Below, piece by piece: positions 56,444-64,000 of a stretch of DNA of 64,000 nt. The position numbers and the translations under genes were made by a program. Within the stretch, counting starts at the first letter, position 1; the number at the start of each line of letters is the position of its first letter. Location of the stretch: contig JAFKHV010000006.1 in the NCBI GenBank assembly GCA_017306715.1, positions 1-64,000 of the forward strand, given 5' to 3'. The stretch comes from Legionella sp. (lineage in GTDB: Bacteria > Pseudomonadota > Gammaproteobacteria > Legionellales > Legionellaceae). The notes under the pieces are model-generated. The model worked only from the letters and a program-made list of their open reading frames with translations. It made no database searches and was not told where the DNA came from.

Positions 56444-57557
56444 CAAGTAATCGAAGCTCCTCAAACAATTGTTTCAGGTCTTGCTCTGTATGGTTATAAT
56501 TCAGGACAATGCGCAGACCCGTATTTTTCTTAGAAACTGTTGGCTGTCTTAAAGCCGAGCAATGAATACCTCGGGCAGCAAGTTTTTGTGAGTAATCCAA
56601 TGCTTTTTTGGGGCAACCTAAGCGTAATTGCTGTATTGCGGTGTTGGAATCAGACCAATCGAGCGGCGAACTCTGTACCAAGGAGCGAAACAAAGCGATT
56701 AATTCGTGTATCCTTGCCCTTCGCTCATCAGCATTTAGTAAAACATCCAGTGTTTGTAATAAACCATAACTATAGGCTGGACTGAATGCAGTTGAATAGA
56801 TAATCGGGCGCCCTACCTGTTGTAACGCTTCAATCCAGTTGCTTTGCCCTGCTATTATGGCTCCTTGCCCGGCCATAGCTTTACCAAGCGGGATGATCCG
56901 TAATGGCACTTGATTTTGATTCAATCCCTCAGAATAAATTGCCCCTAAGCCATTTGTTCCCATCACTCCGAAAGAATGAGCTTCATCCACAAACAAGTCA
57001 TGATAGTAACTTTGGCAGTATGATGAAATTTTTTCTAGCGGCGCCTTTTGCCCGCTCATGCTAAAAATTCCTTCTGTTATGACTGCCCCTGTTGTTTTTG
57101 AAGATATTTTCTTGCATAAATCTTCTGAATCATTGTGAACATAGCGATGATATTGGACCTCTGCCAATGATAATCCATCATACCAGGATGCATGCAGTTC
57201 CTTATCTATAACTGCCGATGCTTTTAAACGACCTAACAAGAAAGCAACCGCAAGGTTTGCCGCATAACCTGAGCTAAAGAGCATACACTCATCAACACTT
57301 AAAACTTCAGCAAATCGGCGCTCTAAATCTTGGTGGGCTGGATGGTAGCCGCTAATCATCATTGAGCCACAACTACCTGCTGCAAACTGTGCAAAAGCAC
57401 GTTGGTAACCTTGAGTCACTAGAGGATGTGCACTTAATGATAGGTAGTCATTGCTATCAAAATGCATCCGTATATTGGCTCTTATTTTTCTTTGCCTTAA
57501 TAATTGTTTACTTTCCAATGCTGTTAGTAAATGCGTAATTTTATTATTTAAAAACAT
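56427..57557 (-). CDS. bioF: 8-Amino-7-oxononanoate synthase
   Basis: A PLP enzyme that condenses pimeloyl-ACP with alanine. The ATG at 57557 gives 376 residues and lies 8 bases after bioB; the open frame back to 57701 runs through bioB and is a shadow. Motifs: DYLSLSAHPLV, GSCGSMMISGYHPAHQDLE, LFSSGYAANLA, VDEAHSFGVMGTNGLGA, and PLGKAMAGQGAIIAG with the PLP lysine. AIQQLRLG and GLRIVLNYNHTEQD close the domain. Complete and ordinary, though GLGA replaces the commoner GRGS/A. Confidence 0.94.
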   Translation of the reverse strand: MFLNNKITHLLTALESKQLLRQRKIRANIRMHFDSNDYLSLSAHPLVTQGYQRAFAQFAAGSCGSMMISGYHPAHQDLERRFAEVLSVDECMLFSSGYAANLAVAFLLGRLKASAVIDKELHASWYDGLSLAEVQYHRYVHNDSEDLCKKISSKTTGAVITEGIFSMSGQKAPLEKISSYCQSYYHDLFVDEAHSFGVMGTNGLGAIYSEGLNQNQVPLRIIPLGKAMAGQGAIIAGQSNWIEALQQVGRPIIYSTAFSPAYSYGLLQTLDVLLNADERRARIHELIALFRSLVQSSPLDWSDSNTAIQQLRLGCPKKALDYSQKLAARGIHCSALRQPTVSKKNTGLRIVLNYNHTEQDLKQLFEELRLLDGTAT

Positions 57558-57564
57558 GATTTGC

Positions 57565-58509
57565 TTATTGACACTGTAAACCCAGCTTCGCAAATAAAGC
57601 CTGATCCTTTTGCTGACGCGGATTATCACTGGTGAGCAATTTATCACCGATAAACACAGAATTTGCGCCAGCGAAAAAGCACAGTGCTTGTAAATCATCA
57701 CTCATCTCTGTCCGCCCCGCGGTCAAACGAATAATACTGCCAGGCATAGTTATTCGTGCTGTGGCAATAGTACGAACTAACTCAATCCCTTCAACTTGTG
57801 GTTTATCAGCTAATGGCGTGCCCGCAATTGGTATCAGGCGATTTATGGGAACACTTTCAGGAGGTTGCGGTAAATTCGCTAATGTGTGAATAAATTCAAT
57901 ACGGTCTTCTTGCGTTTCTCCTAAGCCTAGAATACCCCCACTGCAGACATGAATCCCAGCTTTACGAACCTCCTCTAAAGTATTGAGGCGATCGCTAAAA
58001 GTACGTGTAGTTACTACTTTCTCGTAATAAGATGGCGAGGTATCAATATTGTGGTTGTAATAATCAAGGCCAGCCTCTTTAAGAATATGAGCCTGGTCTC
58101 GAGTTAACATCCCTAAGGTCATACAGGTTTCCATACCTAAAGCCTTAACCCCTGCGATCATCTCCATGATTTCGGGAATGGCTTTGTCAGGAGGTGAGCG
58201 CCATGCAGCTCCCATACAAAAACGCTTAGCTCCTGCCGCTTGCGCCTCTTTTGCTTTTTGCACGACTTCAGCCGTAGTCATAAGCTTTTCTTTTCCAAGT
58301 CCAGTCTGGTGATGGCCGCTTTGTGAGCAGTAACCACAATCCTCGGGACACGCACCTGTTTTGATGCTCAGCAAAGAGGCTAAATGTAAAACATTCGCAG
58401 CATGATGTGTACGATGGATAGTATGCGCCTGAAACAGAAGATCATTAAAAGGTTGAGTATAAATCTCTTTTATTTTGCTTAGAGACCAATGAATTTCACT
58501 ATTTTTCAC
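57565..58509 (-). CDS. bioB: Biotin synthase
   Basis: A radical-SAM enzyme that inserts sulfur into dethiobiotin. The 314-residue protein has [21 protein letters not shown] with the CxxxCxxC for the [4Fe-4S] cluster, [41 protein letters not shown] and [34 protein letters not shown], all diagnostic. First gene of bioB-bioF-bioH-bioD. A promoter with ideal boxes lies upstream in the divergent bioA interval. Confidence 0.97.
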   Translation of the reverse strand: MKNSEIHWSLSKIKEIYTQPFNDLLFQAHTIHRTHHAANVLHLASLLSIKTGACPEDCGYCSQSGHHQTGLGKEKLMTTAEVVQKAKEAQAAGAKRFCMGAAWRSPPDKAIPEIMEMIAGVKALGMETCMTLGMLTRDQAHILKEAGLDYYNHNIDTSPSYYEKVVTTRTFSDRLNTLEEVRKAGIHVCSGGILGLGETQEDRIEFIHTLANLPQPPESVPINRLIPIAGTPLADKPQVEGIELVRTIATARITMPGSIIRLTAGRTEMSDDLQALCFFAGANSVFIGDKLLTSDNPRQQKDQALFAKLGLQCQ

Positions 58510-58537
58510 AAAAGCCCTTATTTTTATTTTTCGGATT

Positions 58538-58565
58538 ATGATAAAGTCGCCTCATTCAATGTCAA
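58538..58565 (-). promoter_or_regulatory. bioB promoter in the bioA-bioB divergent interval
   Basis: On the minus strand a perfect TTGACA (58565-58560) and TATCAT (58543-58538) are separated by 16 bases, about 30 bases before the bioB start. No sequence like the BirA operator (TTGTAAACC-x-GGTTTACAA) is visible in the 71-base interval, so repression by BirA is not supported here. Confidence 0.7.
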
Positions 58566-58580
58566 CTAAAATTTAAATAA

Positions 58581-59900
58581 ATGGTTAACACTCAGCGAAT
58601 CCTTCAACAGGATTTAAAACATATTTGGCATCCGTGCACCCAAATGAAAGATTTTGAAACCTTTCCTCCCTTGGTCGCGCATCGCGCTGAAGGGAGTTAT
58701 ATTTATACCAACGAGGGGCCAATTATCGATGCAATATCCAGCTGGTGGTGTAAATCTTTAGGGCATGGTCATCCATTTATTAAAAAAGCAATAAGTCAGC
58801 AGCTGGAACAGTTTGAACACATTATTGCGACTCAGTTTACACATAATAATTTAGCTGAACTGGGTGTGGCTTTGGCTGAAATTACAAAAAAACAACACCT
58901 ATTTTTCGCCAGTGATGGCGCCTCAGCGGTTGAAATTGCCTTAAAATTAACAATTCATGCCAATCAAATCCGCGGTTTTAAAGAAAAAAAACAATTTTTA
59001 GCATTAAAAAATGGTTATCATGGAGAAACCATGGCGACTATGGCCATTAGTGATCTGGGGATTTACAAACAGCCTTATCAAGATTATGCCTTGATTCCCT
59101 GCCATTATCTTCAAGATATCCCCTACTGTGCAAATAATGAGGACCCTTTATGGGTTGATGCAGCCACACAATGGGCTGCTACTGAGATCGTGCTAGAACC
59201 GATAAAGCATACCCTGAGCGCGCTTGTGCTTGAGCCCATTATTCAGGGAGCTGGAGGGATGCGCTGCTACAGTGCAGATTTTTTATCGCGTCTTGCGAAT
59301 TGGGCGCAAAGTAATGATATCTACGTAATCGCTGATGAAATTATGACCGGCATGGGGCGTACAGGACTATGGCTTGCGTCAGAACACGCTAAAATCAACC
59401 CGGACTTAATTTGTTTATCTAAAGGACTCACCTCGGGCACGATACCTTTTAGCTGCGTGATGATTGATCAATCAATTTTTGATCTATTCTATGATGATTA
59501 CGGCTCGGGAAAGTCTTTTTTACACTCCCATACTTATAGCGGACACTCGCTCGCAGTAACAGCAGCATTAGCAACAATACGCACTTTTGCTGAAGAAAAT
59601 ATACTCGAACACGTGCAAACTATGGGTAAAATAATGCATCAGCATATGCAGGATATAGCAGCATTATCCGGAAAACTGAGCAATATTCGCGGCTTAGGAG
59701 GCGTTATTGCTGCAGACCTCGAAAAGATACCCAAGCGACGAATTGGATTTGATTTCGCTCAGCAGGCCTTAAAAAAAGGCGCGCTAATTCGCCCCATCGG
59801 GAATACACTCTATTGGTTACCCCCTCTCAACACCGACCTGGATACAATTGGGAAATTAGCAGAAATCACACTAAACTCAATTAAGGCAACCTATGTTTAG
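58581..59900 (+). CDS. bioA: Adenosylmethionine-8-amino-7-oxononanoate aminotransferase
   Basis: A class III PLP aminotransferase that makes 7,8-diaminopelargonate using SAM as donor. The 439-residue protein has HIWHPCTQMKDFETFPPLV, AISSWWCKSLGHGHP, FFASDGASAVEIALKL, KNGYHGETMATMAI, VIADEIMTGMGRTG (PLP-binding Asp), LICLSKGLTSGTIPFS (PLP lysine) and SGKSFLHSHTYSGHSLA. Divergent from bioBFHD, completing the set with bioC to be found elsewhere. The EAL gene overlaps its stop by one base. Confidence 0.96.
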   Translation: MVNTQRILQQDLKHIWHPCTQMKDFETFPPLVAHRAEGSYIYTNEGPIIDAISSWWCKSLGHGHPFIKKAISQQLEQFEHIIATQFTHNNLAELGVALAEITKKQHLFFASDGASAVEIALKLTIHANQIRGFKEKKQFLALKNGYHGETMATMAISDLGIYKQPYQDYALIPCHYLQDIPYCANNEDPLWVDAATQWAATEIVLEPIKHTLSALVLEPIIQGAGGMRCYSADFLSRLANWAQSNDIYVIADEIMTGMGRTGLWLASEHAKINPDLICLSKGLTSGTIPFSCVMIDQSIFDLFYDDYGSGKSFLHSHTYSGHSLAVTAALATIRTFAEENILEHVQTMGKIMHQHMQDIAALSGKLSNIRGLGGVIAADLEKIPKRRIGFDFAQQALKKGALIRPIGNTLYWLPPLNTDLDTIGKLAEITLNSIKATYV

Positions 59901-61510
59901 TGGGTATTATGGAGCGATTGTGCCAATTCTTTCAGGATCTTTTTTTTCGACAAATTAGATTAATATGGGTTATCTTAACCTGTGCTTTTCTAATTGTTTG
60001 CTCCTATAGCATGTGGCTAACCCAGCTGAATAACACCTATTTTAAATTAAAAGATACCTCAAATCATCTTGCGATGAAATTGGACCGATATATCGAAAAA
60101 CTTTTTAATGAGATTACCCCGACACTGAATAAAAATTCAGCAGCAACTATTCAATGCAAAAAGGACCTTTTGCCTGAATTGAAAAATATTATTTTAAATC
60201 ATCCGCAAATTTCAGGTATCACCCTATGGAATAAAGCCCAAAAATATTTCTGCAGTACCCTGGATAATAATCAGAGCTTTTTATTTAAAAAAGGGATTCA
60301 GGGAAGTAAAATGATTGGGCCGATAAAAATTCCCTTTCTTGAACAGCCAATATACGCCCTAAGTTCAGAAACAAATGAGTACGCTGTTGAGATTATTTTA
60401 ATGCGTTCGATGCTCTTTGATTTACTTAATCAGGAGGGTTTAACCGCTCAATCAATCATTCTTCACAATCGCTTTTCGGATAAAAATATCCTGGAGATAC
60501 ACCGCGAGACTGATATGAATCAACAAGAGTATATATCTAATCTGCAGCTGTTCTGGAAACCTGCGGAACTATTCGCGACATCTACTTTAACGAGAGCAAC
60601 GAATGTTAGGATTGTTGTCACCGCTGCACCTCAAAAAATTATAGAAAGATTGGTTTTTTATCAAATCTTATTAATTTTAGATGTCTTTTTAATTTCTCTG
60701 CTGCTCTTGAGTCTGGTTAATGGTCTATTTGAGAAATACTCTTCTTTACCTTATTTATTAAAACAAGCAATGAAGAGAAAACAATTTTATGCCATGTATC
60801 AACCCATATTTGACGCAAAAATAAATAAATATATTGGCGCCGAGGTACTGCTTCGGTGGCGAAATCATCTCAATCAAATTATTATGCCTGATTTCTTTAT
60901 AAAAGAAGCCGAGCGCACCTGGGTAATTGTGCCCATAACCCTGCTTATTATGGAAATGTCCTTTAAAGATTTACACCTGCTTTTTCAAAAAAATCGCGCT
61001 CTTTACTTATCTTTCAACATCTGTCCCATTCATTTTCTCGATGATCATTTTTTTATACATTTTTATAAGCTGCTTGAAGAATATTCCATCGCTCCGAACC
61101 AAATTGTATTAGAAATCACTGAGCGTAACCTTTTAGATAATCAAAACGAAAAATATTTAACACGCATGCGGGAATTGCGTAGCAAAGGGATTTCCCTGGC
61201 AGTGGATGACTATGGAACAGGTCATTCAAGTCTCAGTTATTTACAGCATTTTCCCTTTAATTACCTGAAAATAGATAAATTATTTATTCATGCGATTGGG
61301 ACTAAAGCAATTACTGAATCTTTAAATACTGCTATTATTGATTTAGCTAAAAAAATTAAGTTGACCGTTATTGCTGAGGGCGTTGAGACACAAGAACAAG
61401 CCAGCTATTTAACATTAAATGGGATTCATCTGTTACAAGGCTGGTATTTTTCTAAGGCAATTTCCTCGCATAGATTAAAAATAGTGCTGGATGGAGGCAA
61501 AAATGAATAG
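59900..61510 (+). CDS. CSS-motif EAL-domain cyclic-di-GMP phosphodiesterase
   Basis: A 536-residue membrane protein with a sensory periplasmic domain between two helices (about 15-37 and 250-275), holding two Cys, one in FCSTL, the redox-active CSS motif known from PdeC. The C-terminal EAL domain (about 290-530) has GAEVLLRW (the E-A-L Glu, here EVL, about residue 315), FNICP, LEITERN, VDDYGTGHSSLSYL, YLKIDKLF and AEGVETQEQ. The usual catalytic and metal residues are present, so it is likely an active phosphodiesterase. Start is GTG at 59900 or ATG at 59909. It is translationally coupled to bioA and to the next small gene. Confidence 0.88.
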   Translation: MGIMERLCQFFQDLFFRQIRLIWVILTCAFLIVCSYSMWLTQLNNTYFKLKDTSNHLAMKLDRYIEKLFNEITPTLNKNSAATIQCKKDLLPELKNIILNHPQISGITLWNKAQKYFCSTLDNNQSFLFKKGIQGSKMIGPIKIPFLEQPIYALSSETNEYAVEIILMRSMLFDLLNQEGLTAQSIILHNRFSDKNILEIHRETDMNQQEYISNLQLFWKPAELFATSTLTRATNVRIVVTAAPQKIIERLVFYQILLILDVFLISLLLLSLVNGLFEKYSSLPYLLKQAMKRKQFYAMYQPIFDAKINKYIGAEVLLRWRNHLNQIIMPDFFIKEAERTWVIVPITLLIMEMSFKDLHLLFQKNRALYLSFNICPIHFLDDHFFIHFYKLLEEYSIAPNQIVLEITERNLLDNQNEKYLTRMRELRSKGISLAVDDYGTGHSSLSYLQHFPFNYLKIDKLFIHAIGTKAITESLNTAIIDLAKKIKLTVIAEGVETQEQASYLTLNGIHLLQGWYFSKAISSHRLKIVLDGGKNE

Positions 61511-61943
61511 GCTCAACTATTTTTTATACCCACTGTTTCTGAGTTTTGCTGTTGAAGCCCCAGCCCTCCAGACTGGCGTTGACGATTACTGGCAATGTAT
61601 CACTATCGATAGCACAAATAAACAATGGATTGCACAAAATTACTACAAAAAAGTAGCCCAAAATAATTCATCCGCACAATGTAAGCAGCAAAGTTTGACC
61701 CCTGCAAGCTGCCGAACTCCTCTATCCCAATGTGAGCGATATATTCACGGTTTTAATATAAGCCCAATGTGGGTTTGTACTGCACTCGATTTTCAAGCCA
61801 TCGCCTGGCGTAGCAATGAATATACCCTGCGTGATGATGCGGCACTCGCGGCGAAAGATTATTGTCGCGAAAAAAGTAGTGTTCCGGCTACCTGCTATGT
61901 CAATATGGTAACTTGTGTCAATAAAAATCAATTCAATTTATAA
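61503..61943 (+). CDS. Secreted cysteine-rich protein with internal duplication
   Basis: A 146-residue protein from ATG 61503 (8-base overlap with the EAL gene): signal peptide YFLYPLFLSFAVEAPA, then two repeats of about 50 residues. Each has W-x-C, a Trp, then C, a C before a short spacer and a final C (YWQCITID...AQC...PASC...SQC; MWVCTALD...DYC...PATC...VTC), eight Cys in all. This suggests four disulfides. I do not recognise a named family. It is probably periplasmic or outer-surface; the overlap with the EAL gene suggests coexpression. Confidence 0.7.
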   Translation: MNRLNYFLYPLFLSFAVEAPALQTGVDDYWQCITIDSTNKQWIAQNYYKKVAQNNSSAQCKQQSLTPASCRTPLSQCERYIHGFNISPMWVCTALDFQAIAWRSNEYTLRDDAALAAKDYCREKSSVPATCYVNMVTCVNKNQFNL

Positions 61944-61952
61944 TGACTTATT

Positions 61953-62552
61953 ATGACCTTTAGCATTGGACTTACGGGGTTAATAGCAAGCGGCAAAAGC
62001 ACTGTCGCGGAATTATTTCGTCAACGCGGTGTTACTGTAATAAACGCCGATCAAATTGCTCGTGAACTTACCTCGACGAAGAGCACTACTCTTAAAAAAA
62101 TTGCAGAACATTTCGGTAATCATATTTTAACAACTACGGGTGAATTAAATCGCCGCGCCTTGAGAGAAATTATATTTACCGAGCCTCAAGAACGTATCTG
62201 GTTAGAACAATTAACACACCCGCTCATCCGTCAAGAAATTCAGCTTCAAGTCGAATCTGCAACCAGTGATTATTGTGTTGTTGAAATCCCGCTTCTAGTA
62301 AATAACACTCAATATCCTTATCTGAATCGCATATTACTGATTGAAGCACCACCTGAACAAATGATATCTCGTCTTATGCAAAGAGATCGAACTACAAGAG
62401 AGCAAGCGTTGGCGATAATTAATGCGCAACCTCCGCTGGAAATTCGGCGCAAATTCGCCCATGATTTTATTATGAATGATCAAAATGTTGCGGCACTTGA
62501 TGTACAGGTGGCAAAACTCGATCACATGTACAGACAATACGCTAAAAAATAA
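61953..62552 (+). CDS. coaE: Dephospho-CoA kinase
   Basis: Last step of coenzyme A synthesis, phosphorylating the 3'-hydroxyl of dephospho-CoA. The 199-residue protein has IGLTGLIASGKSTVAELF (P-loop), VINADQIAREL (catalytic Asp), HPLIRQEI, YCVVEIPLLVNN, LLIEAPPEQMISRLMQRDRTTREQALAII and HDFIMND. Gly is followed by LIASGKS where most have GxxxSGKS, a normal variation. It lies 9 bases after the Cys-rich gene. Confidence 0.94.
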   Translation: MTFSIGLTGLIASGKSTVAELFRQRGVTVINADQIARELTSTKSTTLKKIAEHFGNHILTTTGELNRRALREIIFTEPQERIWLEQLTHPLIRQEIQLQVESATSDYCVVEIPLLVNNTQYPYLNRILLIEAPPEQMISRLMQRDRTTREQALAIINAQPPLEIRRKFAHDFIMNDQNVAALDVQVAKLDHMYRQYAKK

Positions 62553-62570
62553 CTACGAGAAATAAATTAA

Positions 62571-63299
62571 ATGAAATTAATCACTTTAAATCTTTGGGGC
62601 GGTCATTTACGTAACCCTCTGTTAAGGTTCATTAATGCAAATAAAGATATTGACATTTTTTGTTTTCAAGAAGTCTATCATCATGCTCGGCGTAAACTAA
62701 CAGAAGATTCAAAGGAACTTAGTCTAAATATTTTTTCAGACTTGCAAACCTTGCTCCCACACCATGATGCACTATTTAAACCCGCAGTAGATAACATCTA
62801 TGGTTTAGCTGTGCTCATCAAGAAAGACATCGATATATTAAGCGAAGGTGAAATCATGATTCATGAGAAACGACATCATCCTGGGATCGGTGAAAACCAT
62901 TCGCGAAATTTACAGTGGATTGAGTGTCGTTTCAGTCAGAATACCTATTCAATTTTGAACGTACATGGTTTATGGAATGGTATGGGTAAAAAGGATACCG
63001 AGGATCGCATTGAGCAATCTTATCGAATACGAGCATTTATGGATACGATAAATACCCCCAAAATTCTTTGCGGGGATTTTAACCTTCGTCCGGATACGCA
63101 AAGTATCAAGATTTTAGAAAGAGGCATGCATAATTTGATCACTCAATACGGTGTCAAATCAACCCGTACACGCTTTTATACAAAAAATGAAAAATTTGCT
63201 GATTATATTTTGACCTCGCCGGAGGTAAAAGTGAATCATTTTCAGGTTATGTTGGAAGAAGTTTCCGATCATGCTCCCTTATATTTAGATTTTTCTTAA
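62571..63299 (+). CDS. Endonuclease/exonuclease/phosphatase-family protein
   Basis: A 242-residue protein of the DNase I-like fold. Its motifs are KLITLNLWGG, IFCFQEVYHH (metal-binding Glu), SILNVHGLWNG (catalytic-site His), ILCGDFNLRPDT (Asp and Asn) and VSDHAPLYLDF (His), in the order expected. Members cut DNA or RNA, or remove phosphate from inositides or sphingomyelin; substrate cannot be told. No signal peptide. It lies 19 bases after coaE, with the start preceded by purine-rich sequence ACTACGAGAAAT. Confidence 0.9.
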   Translation: MKLITLNLWGGHLRNPLLRFINANKDIDIFCFQEVYHHARRKLTEDSKELSLNIFSDLQTLLPHHDALFKPAVDNIYGLAVLIKKDIDILSEGEIMIHEKRHHPGIGENHSRNLQWIECRFSQNTYSILNVHGLWNGMGKKDTEDRIEQSYRIRAFMDTINTPKILCGDFNLRPDTQSIKILERGMHNLITQYGVKSTRTRFYTKNEKFADYILTSPEVKVNHFQVMLEEVSDHAPLYLDFS

Positions 63300-63435
63300 T
63301 AAAATCAGAAAGATAACTAAAAGATCTAGTTAATTAAAAAATAAGCACAATAGACAAAAATTCCCTTGTTTTTCAATGCGCATAAATATATCATGGTGAT
63401 CCCTTTTTATGTAAGTTGTAACTGGAATTAGCTTG

Positions 63436-64000
63436 ATGTTTGAGCGACTAATCAATAAACTGGAGACAAGGGGGTCTTTAGATAAAATTAACACGGAGGA
63501 ATGGATTGAAATCAGTGCTTTAGAAGCATCCATGGAGAATAACCAAAACTACAATAATAATAACAATAAACTGGTCTCTCTATACCCGCCATTATTTGTT
63601 ATCAAAGATTTTTTAGATAAGCTAAGTAAAACACCAAATGCAAAAGATTTTTTACAAAGTAATCTTCCATCCTTGCTGAGAATTAGCAACTTTTGCAAGC
63701 AACATTACCAATTTTTTAAAAAGAATAATTATCAGCATTTAGACTTTAATTTAGATCAGTGGTTGCGATTTATTACTCATTTTGAAAAAAATAATCGAAA
63801 AAATTTGACTGCACCGTATTTTTTTGAACAAATAGCATTAATACTCAAAATCGATTACAACCAAGTGATTATGATGAGTACCCAAAGGAATTTAAAGCGC
63901 ACAACTTATAAATCTGCTTCGCTTAAAAATGGAGCAAGGATGCGTATGAAGCGCCGATTAATTCATAATGTCGAAGGATGTAATGAGTTTATTTGTGTAG
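63436..64000 (+). CDS. Unknown protein, 5' part (runs off the window)
   Basis: An open frame from ATG at 63436 continues without stop to the last base (188 codons). It begins MFERLINKLETRGSLDKIN and includes an asparagine run (about residues 38-47), DFLDKLSKTPNAKDFLQS, and a basic stretch near residue 165 (KNGARMRMKRRL). It is hydrophilic with no signal peptide and no recognised domain. Codon use and amino-acid composition look like a real gene. An effector or regulator is possible, but there is no evidence for either. Confidence 0.6.
   Translation, partial: MFERLINKLETRGSLDKINTEEWIEISALEASMENNQNYNNNNNKLVSLYPPLFVIKDFLDKLSKTPNAKDFLQSNLPSLLRISNFCKQHYQFFKKNNYQHLDFNLDQWLRFITHFEKNNRKNLTAPYFFEQIALILKIDYNQVIMMSTQRNLKRTTYKSASLKNGARMRMKRRLIHNVEGCNEFICV

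Noticed and set aside
57558..57701. Longer N-terminus of BioF
   Set aside because: The extension overlaps the end of bioB in another frame, and BioF proteins begin near the internal ATG at 57557.
1..64000. tRNA, rRNA, insertion sequences, prophage genes
   Set aside because: I looked for cloverleaf-like sequence with CCA ends, transposases, integrases and terminal repeats, and found none I could support by eye.

Overview
The window looks like chromosomal DNA of a Legionella-type gammaproteobacterium. The DNA is AT-rich. Housekeeping genes (rpsB-tsf-pyrH-frr, the biotin genes, coaE) are interspersed with proteins of Dot/Icm-effector type: leucine-rich repeats, a phosphothreonine-lyase-like fold, a SidB-like hydrolase, a toxin-type glycosyltransferase, and a C-terminal CaaX prenylation box. 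The genus is an inference from this combination; no rRNA gene is present to confirm it. I saw no tRNA, insertion sequence, prophage or CRISPR array.

Layout. 1-143 is the tail of an alpha-2-macroglobulin-like gene. 490-6000 holds three effector-like genes: LRR, SpvC/OspF-like, and alpha/beta-hydrolase-like. 5940-9000 carries a CorC/HlyC membrane protein, topoisomerase IB and a DJ-1/PfpI protein. 9050-11736 is a tandem trio of BspA-type LRR paralogues with C-terminal hydrophobic hairpins. 11753-28386 is a sugar transporter diverging from a tightly coupled six-gene operon: glgE, treS-maltokinase, malQ-glgB fusion, treZ, GH57, treY, closed by a clear terminator. 28384-30464 is a pair of paralogous effector-like genes, one ending in CSIM and the other in a transmembrane hairpin. 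31016-34768 is a cyclopropane-fatty-acid operon (FAD oxidoreductase, DUF1365, cfa, DUF2878).

34933-38185 is a glycine-rich secreted protein with an apparent one-base frameshift after its signal peptide, coupled to an outer-membrane barrel gene. 38219-42939 is a run of small metabolic and repair genes (SDR, DUF1543, isochorismatase-like, endonuclease V, WYL regulator, VOC, GyrI-like). 43201-47115 is a PgaC/PgaA-like exopolysaccharide pair, followed by a 12-copy hexamer repeat. 47309-50422 is the translation operon with promoter, leader hairpin and internal attenuator. 50533-53048 holds a glycosyltransferase effector candidate and a TPP-riboswitch-controlled tenA. 53023-55030 is YceI/cytochrome b561/YceI/DUF2282. 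55098-59900 is the divergent biotin cluster. 59900-64000 holds an EAL phosphodiesterase, a Cys-rich secreted protein, coaE, an EEP-family nuclease/phosphatase and a gene running off the end.

How the genes work together. The glgE operon encodes a closed trehalose/alpha-glucan cycle: TreS and maltokinase turn trehalose into maltose-1-phosphate, GlgE polymerises it, GlgB branches the polymer, and TreY/TreZ return it to trehalose. No glgA, glgC or otsAB is needed or seen here. The most striking items for follow-up are the SpvC-like protein with an Arg at the general-acid His position, the CaaX/TM effector pair, the malQ-glgB fusion within the GlgE operon, and the frameshifted glycine-rich surface protein.
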